From the NCBI GenBank assembly GCA_003541895.1, contig DPLR01000028.1, positions 1 to 5,949 on the forward strand: a DNA stretch of 5,949 nt, given 5' to 3'. Shown one piece after another: positions 4,169 to 5,949 of the stretch. This DNA is from Cytophagales bacterium (GTDB lineage Bacteria; Bacteroidota; Bacteroidia; Cytophagales; Cyclobacteriaceae). Made by a program: the position numbers and the translations under genes. The notes under the pieces are model-generated. The model saw only the letters and a program-made list of their open reading frames with translations. It was not told the origin of the DNA and searched no databases. The number at the start of each line of letters is the position of its first letter. Position 1 is the first letter of the stretch.

Positions 4169-5949
4169 TGACAAAGTCAAGTTTGAATTAGATTTAGATG
4201 CTACGAAAGCCAAGGAAAGCATCGAAGGTTTTAAGGCCTCATTAGAGAGCGTTGCTAAAACTGATAGTATCGATGGCATTTATAAATCGTTTATGTCTTT
4301 GGGCGCTCCAATTGCGGCGGCTGCTTTGGCGGTTTATGCCTTCAAAAAAGCTTTTGATCTGACGATTGAGGGCGAGCAGATTAAAAAGGTTCAGGAACAA
4401 TTTAATGCTTTAGCAGAAGACGCAGGCGTTAACGGCGAGAAGATCTCTTCAGGAATTGAGAAAGCAACAAAGGGCACTGTCGATATGACAGATGCTTTAA
4501 AATCTGCGAATAAAGCCATTATTCAATTGGGTCCAAGCGCTAACAAAATACCTGAATTATTCGATCTTGCCCGTAGATCTGGAAAAGTTTTTGGCGGCGA
4601 GACAACTGATAATTTTGAAACATTATCTTCTGCTATAGCTAACGGCAATACTAGAATGCTTAAACATTTAGGCATTATCGTTGATGCAGAGAAGGCTTTG
4701 CAAAAGTATGCAACCACTAACAACGTAACTGTTTCTTCATTAAGTCAATTTGGTCGTCAGCAGGCCATTTTAAATGCAGTTTTAGAACAAGGAAAACAAA
4801 AATTTAAAGATACAGGAACCGAACAAGATTCTTTAGCAATCACAATTAAAAAGCTTGGTGTGAATATTAAAGAATTTGGTGACGCTGTTGCTTTGGCTTT
4901 CAATAAAGCCTTTGGTCCGTCATTAACAGATTATTTAAAACAAGTGAATAAGGCGTTTGCTGGCCTTAGTGATTATTTAAAATCAAGATTTGGCGATGGC
5001 GTTGATGCTGCAAGCTTAAAACTAACTAATGCCAATCTTAAGTTACAAGAGCTCGAGGCGACCAAAGAAAGAATTGCTAGTGGCAAACAGGGGATTCTTG
5101 GTCGATTGTTTGGAGAAAGCTCTTCTGAAATAGACATTAAGATTCAAAAAACTAAAGCTGAAATTGAATCTCTAAAGGCATCTCTTCATTCTATGTCTGA
5201 AAAGGGCCCGGTTAAGAGCGAGGCTGGCGGCGGATCTGTGGACCGAGAAACGGCCAGCATTGTAGACAAAAATAAAGCATTAGCAGAATCTTTAAAATAT
5301 CAACAAGACATAGGCCAGTTACAGTCTCAAAATGCTGAGCTTACAATACAAACGACGACAAGCGAGGCTGAGTTTCAAATTGCTCAAATTACTCGTGTTG
5401 CTGAAATAGATAGAGAGTTTCAATTAAGAAAAGATCAAATCAATCTTGATGTTGAACAGGGCAAACGAGCGGCTGGCGAAGAAACTAATAACATTCTCAT
5501 GGCTTTAGACCAGCAAAGAATGATGCGCATTAAGGCTATGGAGCTTGATGCTGATGAACAAAAAAGAACTTTGTTTGAAAATCAGCTTAAACAATCTAAA
5601 TCGCTTGGCGAAGGGTTTGCGGCAGCCGCCAAAATTCAGTCCGTAGAATTGAATAAAACTGGCCAACAGGGCGTTAAAATGTATGGCGCAGTTGAACAGG
5701 GATCTCGAAAGTTCTTTAAAAGCATCGGAGATGGCTCGAAGTCAGCTGGCGATGCAATGAAAGAATTCTTGCTTGGTGCTTTAGCTGAATACGTCAATAT
5801 GAAGGGCGAGGCATTAATTGCAGAAGGTATTGCGATGCTTGCAAGTTATCAGCCAAATGGCGCAGTTCTTGTAGCAGAGGGCGGAGCTCTTATAGCTTTA
5901 GGCGCCGCAATTGGCTCGGCTGGGGGCGGTGGAGGCGGCGGCGGTGGAG
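4161..5949 (+). CDS. Tail length tape measure protein, N-terminal part (runs off window)
   Basis: The frame stays open for 596 codons to the right edge, so the C-terminus is outside. The protein sets tail length and occupies the tail lumen. It starts M-A-D-D-K-V-K-F-E-L-D-L-D-A, a common tape measure opening. A hydrophobic segment follows at about residues 47-62 (GAPIAAAALAVYAF), then a long mainly helical region. Predicted coiled coil lies at about 289-350 (heptad-like, K/E/L-rich) and 371-480 (Q/E/K-rich, with I-A-Q-I, E-F-Q-L-R-K-D). Residues 551-587 are Ala/Gly-rich and hydrophobic, and nine glycines (588-596) follow up to the edge. No peptidase or lysozyme motif is seen in this part. AAGGGA at 4145-4150, ten bases from the ATG, is the SD site. 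The eight-base overlap with the chaperone frame confirms the start. At about 1.5 Å per residue, the visible part alone suggests a tail near or above 90 nm. Confidence 0.83.
   Translation, partial: MADDKVKFELDLDATKAKESIEGFKASLESVAKTDSIDGIYKSFMSLGAPIAAAALAVYAFKKAFDLTIEGEQIKKVQEQFNALAEDAGVNGEKISSGIEKATKGTVDMTDALKSANKAIIQLGPSANKIPELFDLARRSGKVFGGETTDNFETLSSAIANGNTRMLKHLGIIVDAEKALQKYATTNNVTVSSLSQFGRQQAILNAVLEQGKQKFKDTGTEQDSLAITIKKLGVNIKEFGDAVALAFNKAFGPSLTDYLKQVNKAFAGLSDYLKSRFGDGVDAASLKLTNANLKLQELEATKERIASGKQGILGRLFGESSSEIDIKIQKTKAEIESLKASLHSMSEKGPVKSEAGGGSVDRETASIVDKNKALAESLKYQQDIGQLQSQNAELTIQTTTSEAEFQIAQITRVAEIDREFQLRKDQINLDVEQGKRAAGEETNNILMALDQQRMMRIKAMELDADEQKRTLFENQLKQSKSLGEGFAAAAKIQSVELNKTGQQGVKMYGAVEQGSRKFFKSIGDGSKSAGDAMKEFLLGALAEYVNMKGEALIAEGIAMLASYQPNGAVLVAEGGALIALGAAIGSAGGGGGGGGG

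Noticed and set aside
4341..4350. Six-A run in the tape measure as a second frameshift site
   Set aside because: The base before the two AAA codons is C, so it is not an in-phase A-AAA-AAx heptamer, and the main frame continues uninterrupted for hundreds of codons.
4523..4723. 66-codon open frame on the - strand
   Set aside because: It is fully inside the tape measure gene on the opposite strand, with no SD site of note and no family resemblance.
1..5949. CRISPR array, tRNA gene, insertion sequence, defence or retron-like system
   Set aside because: No regularly spaced repeats, no cloverleaf-like sequence, no terminal inverted repeats and no defence-type proteins were seen; the window is filled with structural phage genes.

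Overview
The window is a stretch of the virion-structure region of a tailed double-stranded DNA phage (Caudoviricetes) or prophage. Every gene lies on the + strand and they are tightly packed. The order is: end of the major capsid protein, a small unrecognised protein, a head-tail connector, a Mu G-like virion morphogenesis protein, a tail-terminator-like protein, the tail tube, a tail assembly chaperone pair joined by a -1 frameshift, and the start of the tape measure. No tail sheath gene lies before the tube gene, and the chaperone/tape-measure block follows the tube directly. Both points favour a long non-contractile (siphovirus-type) tail. The host cannot be named from these bases. The DNA is moderately AT-rich by eye and has good Shine-Dalgarno (SD) sites, so the host is bacterial.

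Region by region. Positions 1-712 hold the C-terminal 236 residues of an HK97-fold-type major capsid protein, cut by the left window edge. Positions 713-781 are the only notable intergenic gap; it holds a strong rho-independent terminator with the next gene's SD site immediately behind it. Positions 782-2809 are four head-completion and neck genes joined by stop/start overlaps (ATGA at 1186, ATGA at 1848, and a 19-base overlap at 2297). Positions 2838-3404 are the tail tube gene, with its own strong SD site. Positions 3414-4168 are the tail assembly chaperone and its frameshift extension. Positions 4161-5949 are the tape measure, open to the right edge with no stop in 596 codons.

How the genes work together: the capsid protein forms the head shell. 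The connector, G-like and terminator-like proteins form or complete the head-tail joint and cap the tail. The chaperone, in short and frameshifted forms, would hold the tape measure while the tube protein polymerises around it. The terminator after the capsid gene would let capsid protein be made in excess while a fraction of transcripts reads through to the tail genes.

The best-supported unusual feature is the programmed -1 frameshift at a run of nine A residues (3760-3768). It is conserved biology for this gene pair, not a new system. I did not find a convincing undescribed system. The least explained items are the 135-residue protein at 782-1189 and a beta-rich domain embedded in the connector at 1186-1851.
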